DNA from: Spirodela intermedia
Lineage: Eukaryota; Streptophyta; Magnoliopsida; Alismatales; Araceae
Length of the DNA: 64,000 bases
Reading direction: 5' to 3'
NCBI GenBank assembly: GCA_902729315.2
Contig: LR746264.1
Coordinates: 1,366,501 to 1,430,500, forward strand
In this document: positions 35,527 through 48,415 of the stretch, in pieces
How positions within the stretch are numbered: the first letter of the stretch is position 1
How the letters are laid out: every line of letters begins with the position of its first letter
Position numbers and translations under genes: made by a program
The notes under the pieces: generated by a model
Database searches by the model: none
What the model was told of the DNA's origin: nothing
The model's input: only the letters and a program-made list of their open reading frames with translations

Positions 35527-35535
35527 GAGCTGCGA

Positions 35536-36380
35536 AGAGAGATACGGAGCTTGGGCGTCCGAGGAAAGAAACTTCCATGTCAACTTTTACGGTTTTCCGG
35601 CATGTCCGTAGGATATGGACGGAGAGATGGTAGTGGGACAGACGGAAGGGTCGCCTTGCCGCCGCCGCTGCCGCCCCGTCCCTCTTCCTTTTTTTTACCG
35701 CCGTGCATGTGTCGTCGCGTCCCGAATTCGGCGCCTTCCTTCGTGAGAAGCACCATGTGACGAACCCACCCTAAGGTAATCGGGGCCGTTAATACGGGGT
35801 GCTACAACCCTCTCTTTGAGCTGCTGCGTGAGTTCAGTATAGCCTACCGGACGGGACTCCCTCTCTGATTGCTCGGTCAACTTTCCTTCTCTCGGACATC
35901 CGTCAGTTCATCTCTCTTATCTGCCGGCTTTCGTCAAACGTGAAAGATTTAAAACGTTTTCAATATTCTTCGCTCGGCCGCCATGTGTCGATCTCAGCGG
36001 CGGAAGCGCCGCCGGCTAATTTACGCACTTCCGACTGAGTTGTTGCATGCGCGCGCCAGTGTTGGCGTAGCATCTATTAGCCGCCGCAGCTGAAGCTTTC
36101 CTATTTTCCCGTATGTGTAGACGGGTCTGCACTGTCCCGGCGGCATTATCTCCGTTGGAGGTGGATAGCTCTCTCGGTGACGTGCTGCGAAAGGAACGAC
36201 GTTGACTCGGCTTACAATGCGCCTCATTGTCTGCTGGACAAGATGTTACTGAATATTTTATGGCGTGGTCTTCTGGACATGCTAGATACAAGTCGCTCAA
36301 GTCTTCACGGTCTCCAGGCAATTTCATGATACATGAAGCTCTGGCTTCCAAGGCGTCCAAGGCATCCAAGTCGATTGCTG
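35536..36380 (-). promoter_or_regulatory. Diverged upstream region of PG copy 3
   Basis: Aligns with 13.24-14.0 and 17.2-17.9 kb at clearly lower similarity: GGGCGTCCGAGGAA, ACGAACCCACC, CTGCCGGCTTTCGTCAAACGTGAAAGATTTAAAACG-like text, and ATTATCTCCGT. Carries the 18-base segment at 35586-35603 that promoters 1 and 2 lack. Confidence 0.65.
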
Positions 36381-37394
36381 CCTAGGTTATTTGGGACACG
36401 ACGAGCACTCTCCTTTTCGCACAGGGGATGAGCAATGCATATTGTTGAAACCGCTCTGATTGAAGCTCGCCGGAGAAGACGCCGCCGGCGAGGAGAGAGC
36501 CGTTGGCTCATGTAGAGGAGAGAGAAAGAAAGGTGCGAAATTAAAATTCAGGCTCAGAGAGCTTCGGGTACACGAATATCGACCCAATACGAGAGGATCG
36601 GATCCGGTTTTGGCATGTGAAACCGATAGCCAGATCCGATACGCTCGTGAACAGTAGGGTCTAACTAACGAAGTAAATAAAGACATACGTAAACATAATA
36701 TTATAGTTATGGTATAACTGCAATATTTCATTCCTCGACACATACACACGAGACAGATGGTAAGGCAGAGAGCCAAGATAACAGGGGCATCTCAGATATA
36801 TGTGGCTAGGTTAAACCTCCTTCCACCACGGTCGCACAAGGTTATTCTTCCTTCATGACCAGCAGAAACGTTTTACAGCTCAACACATAGGCCTCAGCAC
36901 ACAGCATACAGTGTTCGTACACTCCCAGAGGCGGCGATTTCTCACCCTCGTCTTGGGGTTGGGAAAAATAGGTAGTGACAAGGCGAACGTTGCCCTTGAT
37001 ACAAAAATTGCGCACTCACCCAAGAGATTATTAAAGTCCATTAATTCATTCTCCACAGCACCAAAAGTTTAACACTTAGAGACTGATTTTCAAGAAAAAA
37101 TAAAACTTAAACTTGTGCGACGTGTCCAATCAACTAGTCTTGGAGATGAATTGAGGTCATTTATAGCCTCGATTGCTGTGTGACGTCTGTCTTCATCAAA
37201 ATGTCTTCTGCCTGTTTCCACCTGCTAACCTTTTCAAGTGACAATTCTCTGTCCTCCAACAAGTTGAGACTAAATTGATACCTCAGCTAGATGTGCTTCT
37301 CATTGTTGACTTTTGACAATGGAAGATTGTTTCTCTTCATTTTAACCTCTGCGAGTGATTTTCAGGGCTCGCTTCTGGCATTGAAAGTAGTACT

Positions 37395-37570
37395 CCGTTT
37401 CCCCTATTGTATTTGTTGTTCATTTCCTCGTTTTCAGTCAGTGCGTCCACTTCTCCGAGGTGGTCGCTATGTTCTCCGAACCATGTCGGCGGCCAAAGGA
37501 ATAAAATACAAAATCATCTTCCAACGATCGATTGACACCTCTGCAGCAGAACCATGCAATGCTTGATTCC
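37395..37570 (-). pseudogene. Second copy of the exon-like relic
   Basis: Aligns with 0.45-0.64 kb on the same strand: GCATGGTTCTGCTGCAGAGGT against GCATGGCTCTAGTCCAAAAGT, then CATGGTTCGG, and GAGAAGTGGACGCACTGA against GAGAAATGGATGCACGAA. Reading frame broken. Family not recognised. Confidence 0.35.
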
Positions 37571-37580
37571 CTAAGCTCCT

Positions 37581-37862
37581 ACATGTATATATAAATCTGG
37601 ATATAGAGCGAGCGTGCGAGCAAGAGAGAGAAAGAAATAGATACATGAACATGTATATATAAATCTAGATATAGAGAGAGCGAGCGAGCGAGCGACAGAG
37701 AGAGAGAGAAATAGACATGAACCTGTATATATAAATCTAGATATAGAGCAAGCGAATGAGAGAGAGAGAGAGAGATAGGCATATGAACATGTATATATAA
37801 ATCTAGATATAGAGCCAGCGAGAGAGAGAGAGAGCGAGAGAGAGAGAGAGAGAGAGAGAGTT
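37581..37862. repeat. Minisatellite, 66-72-bp period, with (GA)n
   Basis: Four starts of ACATGTATATATAAATCT..ATATAGAG at 37581, 37649, 37721 and 37787, each followed by a GAGC/GAGA tract of differing length, ending in a long GA run. Confidence 0.9.
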
Positions 37863-38389
37863 TTTCATTTTTATTATTTAGTTTTACTATTAATAGAGGG
37901 CTTCGGCATCTATATATATTTCCACACAAGATTAATTAAAATCCCACCGTTGAACGGGAGGCAATACGAAAAAAATAAAATGGAGACACTACACCCAAGA
38001 TAAGGGAAAAACAAGAAACACTTGTCACTATTCACACTTCCAAGTTGGATAAGCTTGAACTATATCCTCTTCGTGCAGGCCCACCACAATATTATGACAG
38101 CTGTGTTTTCTTATCTTGCTCAAAGTCTTAATTGAGATTATAGTTTACATGAGTTACTATTAGACAATAGTACCCCTAGAAAATAAAAAACTGGCACATA
38201 TGTATGTGTAAGGAGTGATGACAAACTCAACCCAAGAATGTCTCTCTGTGACGGTCACATGACCTCATCAAATTAACATGAAGAATTAAATCAAAAACAT
38301 TTCAAATAATCTTCACACTAAGTATCGAATTAAATCTCCAAGGGTGAGAAAACTCTAGTGATTCATGGGTGTTGAATCCATAGATGCAC

Positions 38390-38653
38390 TGATCTTCAGA
38401 GAGAGAGAGAGAGAGAAGCCACTAGCAGAAAAGAGTTGTTGCACTCATCCAAAGAGAGAGAAATAAGGAAGAAAATATTATATTAACTGGCAACCTATTC
38501 AGTCGCTGGTTTTTATACGCCATAACTGAGTGAATCAAAACCAATGGTTGTGTATGTTATATTGGACTGTATTCAACTCACTTAGAGAGAGAGAAGGGAG
38601 AGGAATATAAAAAGGAAAAACAATAAGGTATAAACGTGATTCCCTTCTTTTAC
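38390..38653 (-). mobile_element. Copia element B, 3' LTR (approximate)
   Basis: On the minus strand TGTAAAAGAAGGG starts right after a polypurine tract (GCTTGAGGGAGGA, about 38655-38670). The other end is uncertain. Contains GA tracts. Confidence 0.5.
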
Positions 38654-39882
38654 ATCCTCCCTCAAGCTGGTGAGTGAATATTAGTCAATCTCAGCTTGGA
38701 AGTCAATCTATGAAAAACAGATCCATTTAATCCTTTGGTAGGATGTCTAGTTGGTTATGAGTGGGCAAATATGGCATTCATATATCTATGCATCCATTTT
38801 TTCTTTGATGAATTGTCGATTGCTCTCTATGTGCTTGTTTCAATCATGTTGTATTGAATTGTGGGCAATACTTATAACTTATTTATTGTCATAGTACAAC
38901 TTAATTAGCTTTTTTCATTTGACTCTAAGTTCTTCTAAGATAGCCTTCACCCATAAAACTTCATAAGTTCCTAGTGACATGGCTTTAAATTCTAATTCTG
39001 CACTAGAATGAGGCACCACTTGCTGTTTTTTGCTACTTCATGTGATCAAGTTCCCTTTGAAGAGCATATAATATCTTAAGGTTGATCATTGGTCAATAAT
39101 GGAACTTGTAAAATCAACATCAGTATAAACTTCTAAATCCACACTATTATTCCTTTTAAATATAATTTCTTTCCCATGAGTTCACGTCAAATATTGGAGA
39201 CCTCTATCTACTGGTAATAAATGAGCTACTCTAGGTTTATGTATGAATTGGCTAAGGATCCCTACTAAGTATGCAATACTAGGTCAAGTATGTGAGAGAT
39301 ATATCAACTTCCTCACAAGATGTTGATATCTTAATATAATCTACGGTTTAGATATATAGGAGAAGTCATAGGTTTACATCTTAGCATTTGATTTCTTTAA
39401 GAAGATCAATGATGTATTGATGTTGGGATATAAAAGTCTCTTCTTTAGAATGAGCAACTTCTATGCCAAGAAAATATTTTAGCTTTCCTTACACCTTAAT
39501 ATCAAACTCCTTTAGTAAACACTTACTCAAATAGTATTTTTCCTTCTAATCATTTATGGTCACAATTATATCATCTACATAGACTAGGCAAATTACAAAT
39601 CCCCATAAAGATGAATATTTAATACATAAAGTATGATCTCCATTACTTGATTTATATCCAATATCTCTCATCACCTTTGAAAATCTCCCAAACCAATCCT
39701 TCAATGATTGTTTAAGTCCATATAATATCTTTTTTAACTTATATATCACATCATTCTTTGAATTAAATTTTATCACCAAGTTCTCAATGTAGAAAAATAT
39801 TCTTAACATCAAATCATTGTATATCTCAACTATACTTGGCGGCTAATGAAGCAAATGTATCATTGGCGACTAAATATATATG

Positions 39883-39925
<43 letters not shown>

Positions 39926-41840
39926 ATATATATGGTATCTATACGATATTTGTCATTACCATTTGGGAAAATGTCTCTAAATAATATATACCAACAATTA
40001 CTAATATATAATGAAGCAAATGTGTCATTAGTGACTAATCTTGCCTTGTACCTTTCTATGGTTCCATCCAGTTTATATTGGATTGTCTAAACCCATTTGC
40101 ACTCCATATAATTTATTCCTATTGGCAACTTAACTATTTCCCATGTCTAGTTTTTCTCTAGCAATTTTATCTCTTCATCCATAGCTTTCTTTCACTCTCT
40201 ATGAGCTAATGCATCAGTGACACTTGATGGAATACAAGTAGTATAAAGTAAGGTAAGAAATGTTCCATAAGCTGGAGACAACTATTTAAAAGAAATAAAT
40301 TGTAAATGGGATATTTAGCCTTCCTAAAACATTTTTTTTTTCCTTTCCAAGAGCTATAGGCAAGTTTTCTTAATTATTTTCCAACATAGGAGATTCACTA
40401 GTTTCCACTCGACCACAATCATTGTCATGGGGTGGGTGTAGCCTCTATGGTAATAAGTGGGGGAGTTGAATCTTGTCTCTCACCATTCTTCTTTTGTGTA
40501 TTTTTCCCCTCAATTGATTCATCTTGAATGTGAAAAAAGGATTCACATTCACTAAAAATTTCATCTATTGACATAAAAAATTTCTTTCATGAAGGATGAT
40601 AACATTTATATCTATTTTTAGTATTTGAGTATTCAAAAAATATGTATTTTAATGTTTTGGGTTTAAACTTCACTCTAGATGGATCTTGGTTGTAGACATA
40701 AGCCACACATTCAAAAATTATAGGGGCTAAATTCATTTTTAATTTTACTTAAGGATAATAGGATAGTAGTACATCAAGTGGACCCTTGAACCTTAAAACT
40801 TTGTAGGTATATGATATATAAGATGAGCAGCTATTAGGATGGCTTGTCCCTAACACATCTTCAACATTTTATTCTGAAATAGACATGCTCTAGTAACTTT
40901 AAATAGATGGTCATTTTTCTTTTCAACTACACCATTTTGTTGTGGGGTATTGACACATGAGGATTCATGTATAATTCCTTCCTTTTGGAAGGAATCATTT
41001 ACAATATGATTGAAATAATCTCTAACATTATTCAACTTAAATATTTTTGGTCATACTCTCGAATTTATTCTTAATTAGTACACAAACTTGTTAGATAATT
41101 TTACTAACTACTTATGATTCAATAAATAAATCTAGGTAATTTGAGAAAAAATATCTACAAATGTAAAAAACTATCTTGCTCCTAAGATATTAGGAGCAGA
41201 TGAAGGTCCCCCACACATCACTATGAATGAGTAAAAATGTAGTATTATGCAAGTTACTCAAACTAAAAGGTGCTTTCTTGTGTTTTGTAAGTTCATACAA
41301 ATCACATTTAAAAGTATCAACCTTAACATTCAAAAACAACTTCAGAAACATGAGTTTTAATATTTTAAGTGACAGATGTTCAAGATGATAGTGATACAAT
41401 AATAGTTCTTTAGGCATTCTGGCTGTTGCCTCCACATCCCGATAATGGTTGTGAGTCTGCTGCATACATACACCTTAGTGTCCTAAGCTGATAAAGGCCA
41501 TCACACTTATCACATCCAATCCTCTTATTCATCACCTTATCATATATGTCACATATATCACTATCAATAGGTACCCTAAAATCTATATTACCTATTAATC
41601 TTTGGACTGAAATCAAGTTAGTAGAGAGTTTGGAATGTGTAACACATTCCTAATAATACCCAATGAATCAATTCTAACATTGTTTGTTCCTACTACACAA
41701 ATCAAAGATCCATCTATAATACAAACCTTTTTACTTCTTTAGCAAGGATTATATGTTAAGAAAAAAATTAAAGTATTAGTCATATGGATGGTAGTAGTTG
41801 TATCTAAGATTCATGATGTAGATAAAGAACTCCATGTAGT
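38654..41840 (-). mobile_element. Copia element B, degenerate polyprotein
   Basis: Minus-strand Copia domains in order: pre-integrase zinc finger at 41465-41190 (HYHLEHLSLK, then CDLYELTKHKK, and LIHSDVWG); integrase core end at 41035-40850 (FQKEGIIHESSCVNTPQQNG, with the catalytic Glu region VVEKKN); reverse transcriptase at 39812-39546 (ILYGLKQSLKDWFGRF and VYVDDIIV) continuing to GKLKYFLGIEVAHSK near 39.45 kb. Stops and frameshifts throughout. Gag is reduced and no 5' LTR of its own was identified; the right end abuts the R1 block at 41.93 kb. Confidence 0.85.
39887..39925. repeat. (TA)n microsatellite
   Basis: TA run of about 35 bases inside Copia element B, followed by a second short TA/TGTATA stretch. 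Confidence 0.9.
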
Positions 41841-41929
41841 ATGCAATACAAAGGATTGAGGAGACCCACTAAAGGAGCTTGTAGATCCAAGTGTCATAGC
41901 TAATGTCAACTTGTTGATCCTAGAAGGAA

Positions 41930-42626
41930 AAAAGACACATGGCCTTAATACTAAATTTTCTCTGAGGGTGTTGCCCCCCTTGTAACCCATTTGCAACTCA
42001 CCCATTTAACCCCCTTGTGACTCATAGTTGGATGCATGTGTTTGTCCAAGGGCCCATTATGGCCTACTAAATCATTCTCTACATTTTTCAACTATCTCTC
42101 TCTCTAGGAGGCTGATCTGAAAATTTCAAATATTCTCTCCATTCTGTGTTGGCTGCACACTTGGCATGCACACCACATGAACCTAGGTATGCCCACAATG
42201 CCACCTGCCACATCGCTTGTACAACACAACACTCTATGTGCAAATGCTGCTGGCGCTAGAATTATTTTGCACTACCTAGATGTGGAACAATGTTTGTTTA
42301 TAATTGCCTCCCACTCTCTCTTCTTCGTTTAGAGTGATAGAATCTTGTTTCCCAATGCTCAACACACAACACTCAGTACACTGAGAAGAGGTGGTGGCCT
42401 CCCCCATCTTATACCACGTGGCTAGGGTAAACTTACATGGACAAAGACATCTACTCCCCTAATGGTTGCTGCCCCACTTGAGACCTCACTCCCAACACAC
42501 CGTGGAGTTGAATCCGGCATTTATCAGAGAGCCCCTCAAAGCCAATTAGATCATTCAGTGAGAGTAAGCATGATAGAGAGACAATGAGAGTGAGAGTGAG
42601 TCTTTGGATGATGCAACAGTGGTAAT
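41930..42626 (-). mobile_element. R1 LTR-remnant, diverged copy
   Basis: Aligns with the R1 blocks of units A and B: TTAATACTAAATTTT..GAGGGTGTTGCCC against CTAATACTAAGTTTG..GAGGGTGCTGCCC, the TGCACAC..CCACATG block, and TTAGATCATTCAGTGAGAG. Separated from them by the diverged right edge and element B. Confidence 0.65.
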
Positions 42627-42875
42627 TGTAAGGATTCTTGATATAGAGATACAAGATGGAGATAACAAAGATGAAGCTAGAGAGGAGAAGAAATAATAGA
42701 TAAATATACTTATTGAATGAAAACCTATCCTTTACATCTATGATATATCAACATATTTATAGGTGTGTAATAGAGTGATCAAGAATGATTAAGCTGAGCT
42801 GGCATTGGCTTATTACAGTAAGTCTATTGATTTGAGTTATTGGAAGTATGATGTGCTTGTAGTAATTTGTTATCA
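42627..42875 (-). mobile_element. Copia element C, 3' LTR
   Basis: 249 bases, TGTAAGGATTC to TTTGTTATCA; on the minus strand it begins TGATAACAAA directly after the polypurine tract CTTGAAGGGGCA. It is inserted into or against the R1 block. Confidence 0.7.
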
Positions 42876-44100
42876 TGCCCCTTCAAGCTCACGCCTTCTA
42901 ACGACATGAAGCTTGTCTCAAAGCTGGATAAATTGATGCTTTGGAAGATCTTTTGTAATTATATCAGCAAGCTGATCTTTGTTGTATATGAAGGAGATTT
43001 GAAACTGATTTGATGCAACTTACAGAAAAAATGAAAATCTATGTCAATGTGCTTTGTTCTTGCATGAAACACTAGGTTCGCCACAAGGTAGGTTGCTCTG
43101 ATATTGTCACACCAAAAAGTGGGCGAGAAGGACAGCATCATTCCTAGTTCCTGCAAAAGAGAATATATCCAGATTAATTTCACAGTTGCATTGGCAAGAG
43201 CATTGTATTCTACTTTAGTGTTGGAGAGGGCGATGGTCATTTGTTTCTTAGAACTCCATGAGATTAAATTGCATCCAAGGAAGATCAAATATCCACTTGT
43301 GGATCTCCTATCTTCAAATGCACTTGCCCAATCTACATCACTAAAAGCATTAAGTAAAAAAGCAAGAATGTTTTCGTAACAGCAAACCATGACCAATTGT
43401 GCCTTGAGATAGCGAAATAGATGTTTCACAAAAAACTAGTGTGCTTCAGTTGGGTTATACATAAATTGTCATGCTCTATTAACTGCAAAAGCAATGTCAA
43501 GGTGAGAAATTATAATGTATTGTAGAGCACCTAAAATACCACAATATAATGAGAGATCAAAGAAAGGGCCACTAGAAGTGATTGTGGAAGAATTGGTAGA
43601 GGAGAGTGTAAAACTTGGTATAAAGTTGATTATTTTCATTTTATTCAATATATTAGCTACAAACTTAGATTAAGATAAGAGAAAACCATCAGTGCCTTTG
43701 ATAAGTTCTATACCAAGAAAATAATTAGTAGGGCCTAAGTTTCGAAGAGCAAATTCTAAGTGTAGAGACTGAATTGTATCATTCATGTCCCTTGGATCAA
43801 TCCTAATAATAAGAAGATCATCGACATAAATTAGAAGAAAAAGAACATAATTATTTTAGATTTAAAGTATAAGAAGGCATCGGTTTTAGATCGAATAAAT
43901 TGAAGTTGTTTTAAATAAGATGTAAGATGAGTAAATCATGATCTTGGTGCTTGGTGGAAGCCATAAATTGACATCTTAAGTAAGCAAACATGATTCGAAA
44001 ATTGAAAATGATGATTACCCAATAGTTGATCCATGAAAACTATTTCATTTAATTTACCATGTAAGAAGGCATTAGATACATCTAGTTGATGAATAACCTA
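42876..44100 (-). mobile_element. Copia element C, RT-RNase H relic
   Basis: Minus strand: reverse transcriptase from about 44.0 kb (YGFHQAPRSWF, then LIYVDDLLII near 43.82 kb, and LGPTNYFLGIELIKG), RNase H at 43429-42959 with [39 protein letters not shown] and HARTKHIDIDFHF. The sequence upstream of the RT is missing, so only the 3' half of the element is here. The RNase H frame is open for over 150 codons, less decayed than elements A and B. Confidence 0.88.
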
Positions 44101-47100
44101 TTCATTATTAATAGTAATGATAAGTAACACACTCACAAGAGATGAAGAGAGAAGAAGAAGTCTCATGAGAGAGAGAGAGAGAGAAATAAGACGATAATAA
44201 AGAAAGAGAGAAACAAGGTCAACTTATTTTCATGGTGACCATGATTTTTAAATGAATGTGTGCTCGAAAATTCACACACATGACATGAGGTTAGTCTTGA
44301 ATGTCTCCACCTTGCTTGATCTCGTGTTCAAAAATAAAAAATATCTATTATTCATAGAGCACTAAGAACATGAATAAGTTAAAATTCCACTGTAAAAATC
44401 AATAGAAAATAAGTTGAACATGATCTTAGCTTGATCTCAAACAAGTTTTAGAGGATTCAAAAAAAGAATGAAGATCATTCATCAAAGTTTGAATTAGTTT
44501 TACTAATTTCTATCAAAATATGTATGAAACATAAAAAACTTGTCATAAAATATAAATAAATAACAAAAGTAGGTAAATAAATACTGAACGTAGAAAATAA
44601 ATCGTTACCCAAATTTAGTCTACCTTCTGGGCAACTAGAGACATCGGTATGGCAACTTGGTTTCGTCTGGACACATCACATCACACTGGAAGTCATAGAA
44701 GTATTGTCTAGAAACACTATGCCACTTGTTGGAGAAATCTACTAAAAAGAGGGGTCGACCACACTATTACCATCATCAAGGGGGAGAAGGAAAGAGCTAA
44801 CCACTCGCTTGAGACCTTGAGTGTAGTTAGAGGAGGAAGGAACGAGCTCGTCAATCACTAGAGGTATTGATTGCATGAAAGGAGGAAAGAATAGATTCCA
44901 TATTTGCGACTACCATTAGAATTTTAAAGATAATTAATAATATCTATTTTACTAGATAATAATCAATTATTATTTTTATATCCCTAACAATGCTACGTGC
45001 AGGAACTTAAATTCCCAATATTGTGGTACTTTGCAAGCCATCAGATCAGATGTGCTTAGTCACGTAGCACATTGAGTAATGTTAGATTAACTCGCCACGA
45101 ACTACTGCCAATCGAGAACTTAAGTCTTTGGTATCGTGGCGCTTTGACTGCCGTCGGATCATTGTTTATGGTCACATGTATGCTGAGGGAGACCAGATTC
45201 ACAAATTGTCAATAGATCATTTTACATTTTGGGTATCATGGTAATTCATCAACCATGGGATCTACTTTATCTAGTAACGTGGCCCACTAGGCGCCACTAG
45301 ATAACACCACGCTCTAGACCACTACTCTAAAACAAACGAAAACATTTAGTCTCATATCGAAAAGTTTTCATTGATTAAACTAAATATATATCAAAGTAAC
45401 ACCCTCTTAGTAGAGATCCCTTCTCTTGAAATAAAATAATGCCCAAGACTATCTTGAGAGAAAGTAAAATGGTGGTTCACCCTCGCACGCACAAGTGTAT
45501 ATGATGCTCCTTACCCCACGACCAGTTGACCACCGGGACATGGTAGGGGATTGACGCACACGTGCATAAACTCCTTTGCCACTCGAGCCCAGCTCGTGGC
45601 TTTTGATAAAACTAAATTGAAGGTCGTTTAAATACCTTGAAATCAGTTAATCAAAAACATTTAAAATCCAAAATTCACCTAATTAAAATACTAAAATAAG
45701 TAAGTATTGTGGTAAGTTTAAGATTGATCCATAGGAAATGAGAATTAAGCGAGAAGTAGCTACCATTCTATTTAATTGATATATTGAGACAATATGAACA
45801 CAAAGAAGGGGTGACAATAAATAAGAAAGATATATACCATAAAAAAAGGGGGAAACAGAAATACGATGATGTGAGAGACGATTGAGGAGGCAAACACCCA
45901 TGAAAGAATCGTAATATGAGATTAAAAGTATATCTCTATCTATTTCTAACCTATGAAGACCTAGATGGTTGTTCACATGTGGAATGTGTCAAACTTGGGA
46001 AAACTTACCTTGAACCTCTATGTTTTGCCAAGGCCAGGTGGTTTCCTCTTCAAGTATGCTTCTCCAACAATCTTAGCTGCGAATCAAAGCTTAAATCAAC
46101 CTCAACCACATCCAAATCGATGCAGAACCTTAATGCTATTTCATTCGAGCCGACTAAATGTCGAGGCATTCAAAGTTTGGTTTCCACCCCTAAATGGCAG
46201 CTTAAATGTGTAAGGCTAGGTGATATTTGCCTTTGTGTAAGTTGGTTTATCTGAGATCATTTGATCTACGGCTGTGAATGAGTGAGGGTCTTCTTATCTT
46301 TTTGGTCGTGATAAAATGGGGTTGAGAGTCGATTTCTTTTTGAATTAATCTTAAGCGTTGGATTTAGAGATCTTGCCGTAGTTGTAAGATCTTCCTTAAT
46401 GTTGAGATCTACTGCACCCTTGGTAAGTATCTTTCATCTACCGTCAATCGTGTAGACACACTCTCGACAGCTTCTGATCTCATTTGGTGATGCTGCATGT
46501 CAACACCTCGGCCCTTGATTTCATTGCATCATCTTTATATCAAATCTCGTTTGTAGAAGCATATATCGCCTTCCTAAGTATCATAAAAAGATATTAAAAA
46601 TTCTAAAATTCTCTCATATCAGTAAAAAATTAATTATGATTATATAACTTAGTGAAATGTTTTTAAAAAAATTATAAAATATTAAACTTTATAAAATATT
46701 TAAAGAAATAAGAAATGTTTATTTTTTAATATGACTATATACTAGATCATAAGATTTAAGTTGTTGAATAAAATATGTTTTTCACATGATAATCAACATG
46801 TCATCAAACCCCCCCCCCCAACTTGAGTTATTATTAGACTTTTAGCAAGAAGATACTTCAAGTTCCTACATAGTAATTTAGTAGAATTCATATTGACATT
46901 CAGCCCCACACATCAACTAACTTGCTTATCATTTAACAAATCTTCATAAGATAGTTTACTTTAAGTCTTAACTCATGATAAATAGATTTATATTTATGTT
47001 AAATTATAAAAAGTAATTTTTCATTAGTTAATATTAATTTTTTGGCTAATTATATAATTTTATGTAAATTTATATAATTTTTATTATTTTATTTTTGATA

Positions 47101-48160
47101 TAAATAAAGAAAAATAAAATATAAAAAAATGAAGACCTACCGACCAGCTTTGCCCACAAGTGAGTTGGAAGCACAATCAAGTGGAGCCACGAGCAAGGGC
47201 CTCGATTGGCTAAGGAGGGGTAGAGGACGTGTATATCACTACCCTTGTACATCACTAGTGGTCAGTTGAGTGTGAGATAAGGAGTGGTCATATACACGTG
47301 TGAGAGAGAGAGTTATTGATTGTAAAATCTTATATTACTAGATATTCATCTCATAACTCAAAAAATAACTGATGTAGAACTAAATTACTCACAGCTTCCC
47401 AAGAGGCTTTCAATAATTTTTAATACCTACAATACCCCTAGTTTGTGAGAAAGAGATACCTTTATGACATCACCTTATAAAGGCATTCGTGTACGTATTT
47501 CACTCTCTCTAATACAAGTAGGTGACCGATAAGGGTTTGAATTTCACCAAAACTAAAAGTCATTTTTTGTCTGATTAAATTATAATTTTCCTTCATACTA
47601 TCGATCAATGATTAAACCATCATAATTGCTAAATCAACGATGAAATCTCGTCAATACGACTTGCAAAGTATCATCACCCTAAATTGTCAAATAATTCTGA
47701 ATAAAAAATTGTGAATCCATCAAATAAATTATCTCCGATTGATTGACGAATAAGCCATCGTCGAGAAATGGACAATCTATCGAGAGATGAGTCACCACCT
47801 CGTAAGAGTATATCAAATGTAATGAAGAGTCTCCTCTTGCTCTGTAGACTTAAAGATAAAGCTCCCTAAGATGTCGTATTTCTACAAGTCACTGTATTTT
47901 TGCTTCACAAGTAATAGTCATTGTAGATAATTCATTGACCCACCTCATCAATTTCTAAACTTCTCAAAAAGATCTAAAGAGTGTTCATGTCGTCTATGTC
48001 TAAGGAGAGCCTTTGAGGTCATTGACATTACGCAATAGCTCACCCTGTATTTATTCCACTATATTTTAAAATTTTTAAAAATTAGTATTTTCTAATTTTA
48101 TAAATTTTAAATTTATGTGATTTATTATACAATGATTAGGTCACGTTAGTGGGTACCCTC
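44101..48160. other. AT-rich intergenic DNA, no gene recognised
   Basis: About 4 kb of AT-rich DNA without a supportable gene. It contains (GA)n near 44.17 kb, two imperfect direct repeats around 45.0-45.17 kb (CTTAAATTCCCAATATTGTGGT against CTTAAGTCTTTGGTATCGTGGC), a C run at 46.81 kb, and the only longer frame (45916-46254, plus) resembles nothing I know. Probably old LTR-retroelement debris. Confidence 0.5.
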
Positions 48161-48415
48161 TCATGGGCTGAAAATGTGGGTCCCTCTTCTCCTCCTTTGG
48201 GTTTAGTCATGATCTTTTGTGGGGCCTACCTTTAGGTTGAAATCGTAGCCCATTTCTTTTCTCTCTTCTCCTCTTTTGGGATTAGTTGTGGTCCTAAGTT
48301 GGGCCTTGAAATCATGACCCATTTCTTCTCTCTTTTCTCCTCCTTTGGGCTTTGTCGTAGTCTTGCGTTGGGCCTTCTTTTAGGGTGAAATAATGGCCCA
48401 TTTCTTGGTGCCCTG
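48160..48415. repeat. Degenerate minisatellite, about 60-75-bp period
   Basis: About 3.5 units of the form 'GGGCC..TGAAAT..TGGCCCATTTCTT..CTCTTCTCCTCCTTTGGG..TAGT'. Each unit is changed in several places. No coding. Confidence 0.7.

Larger units (their letters stand above)
32746..35535 (-). repeat. Tandem unit C (partial, 2.8 kb)
   Basis: Third period; near identity with unit B covers the PG gene and its leader and stops just upstream of the TATA box. Beyond about 35.53 kb the sequence continues as a much more diverged version of the PG upstream region. Confidence 0.95.
36381..38390. repeat. Decayed right edge of the PG array
   Basis: Blocks align with 17.95-18.8 kb (36.38-36.45, 36.74-37.12, 38.0-38.26 kb), so the ancestral PG unit continues here in old form. 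It is interrupted at about 37.2-37.95 kb by unrelated sequence carrying the exon-like relic and a GA minisatellite. The AT-rich filler and the gene-less flank of units A/B are absent, so this side shows the simpler, older unit structure. No intact gene. Confidence 0.6.

Noticed and set aside
10426-35535. Tandem array as a pure assembly artefact
   Set aside because: Not excluded, but the copies differ by SNPs, indels and repeat lengths, and the edges are chimeric with older sequence, as expected of real duplications.
37581-37862. CRISPR-like array
   Set aside because: The units are plain minisatellite repeats with GA tails, not identical repeats with unique spacers, and the genome is a plant's.
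45916-46254. 112-codon plus-strand frame as a gene
   Set aside because: Overlaps another frame in a different phase, no recognisable domain or splice partners, AT-rich repeat setting.
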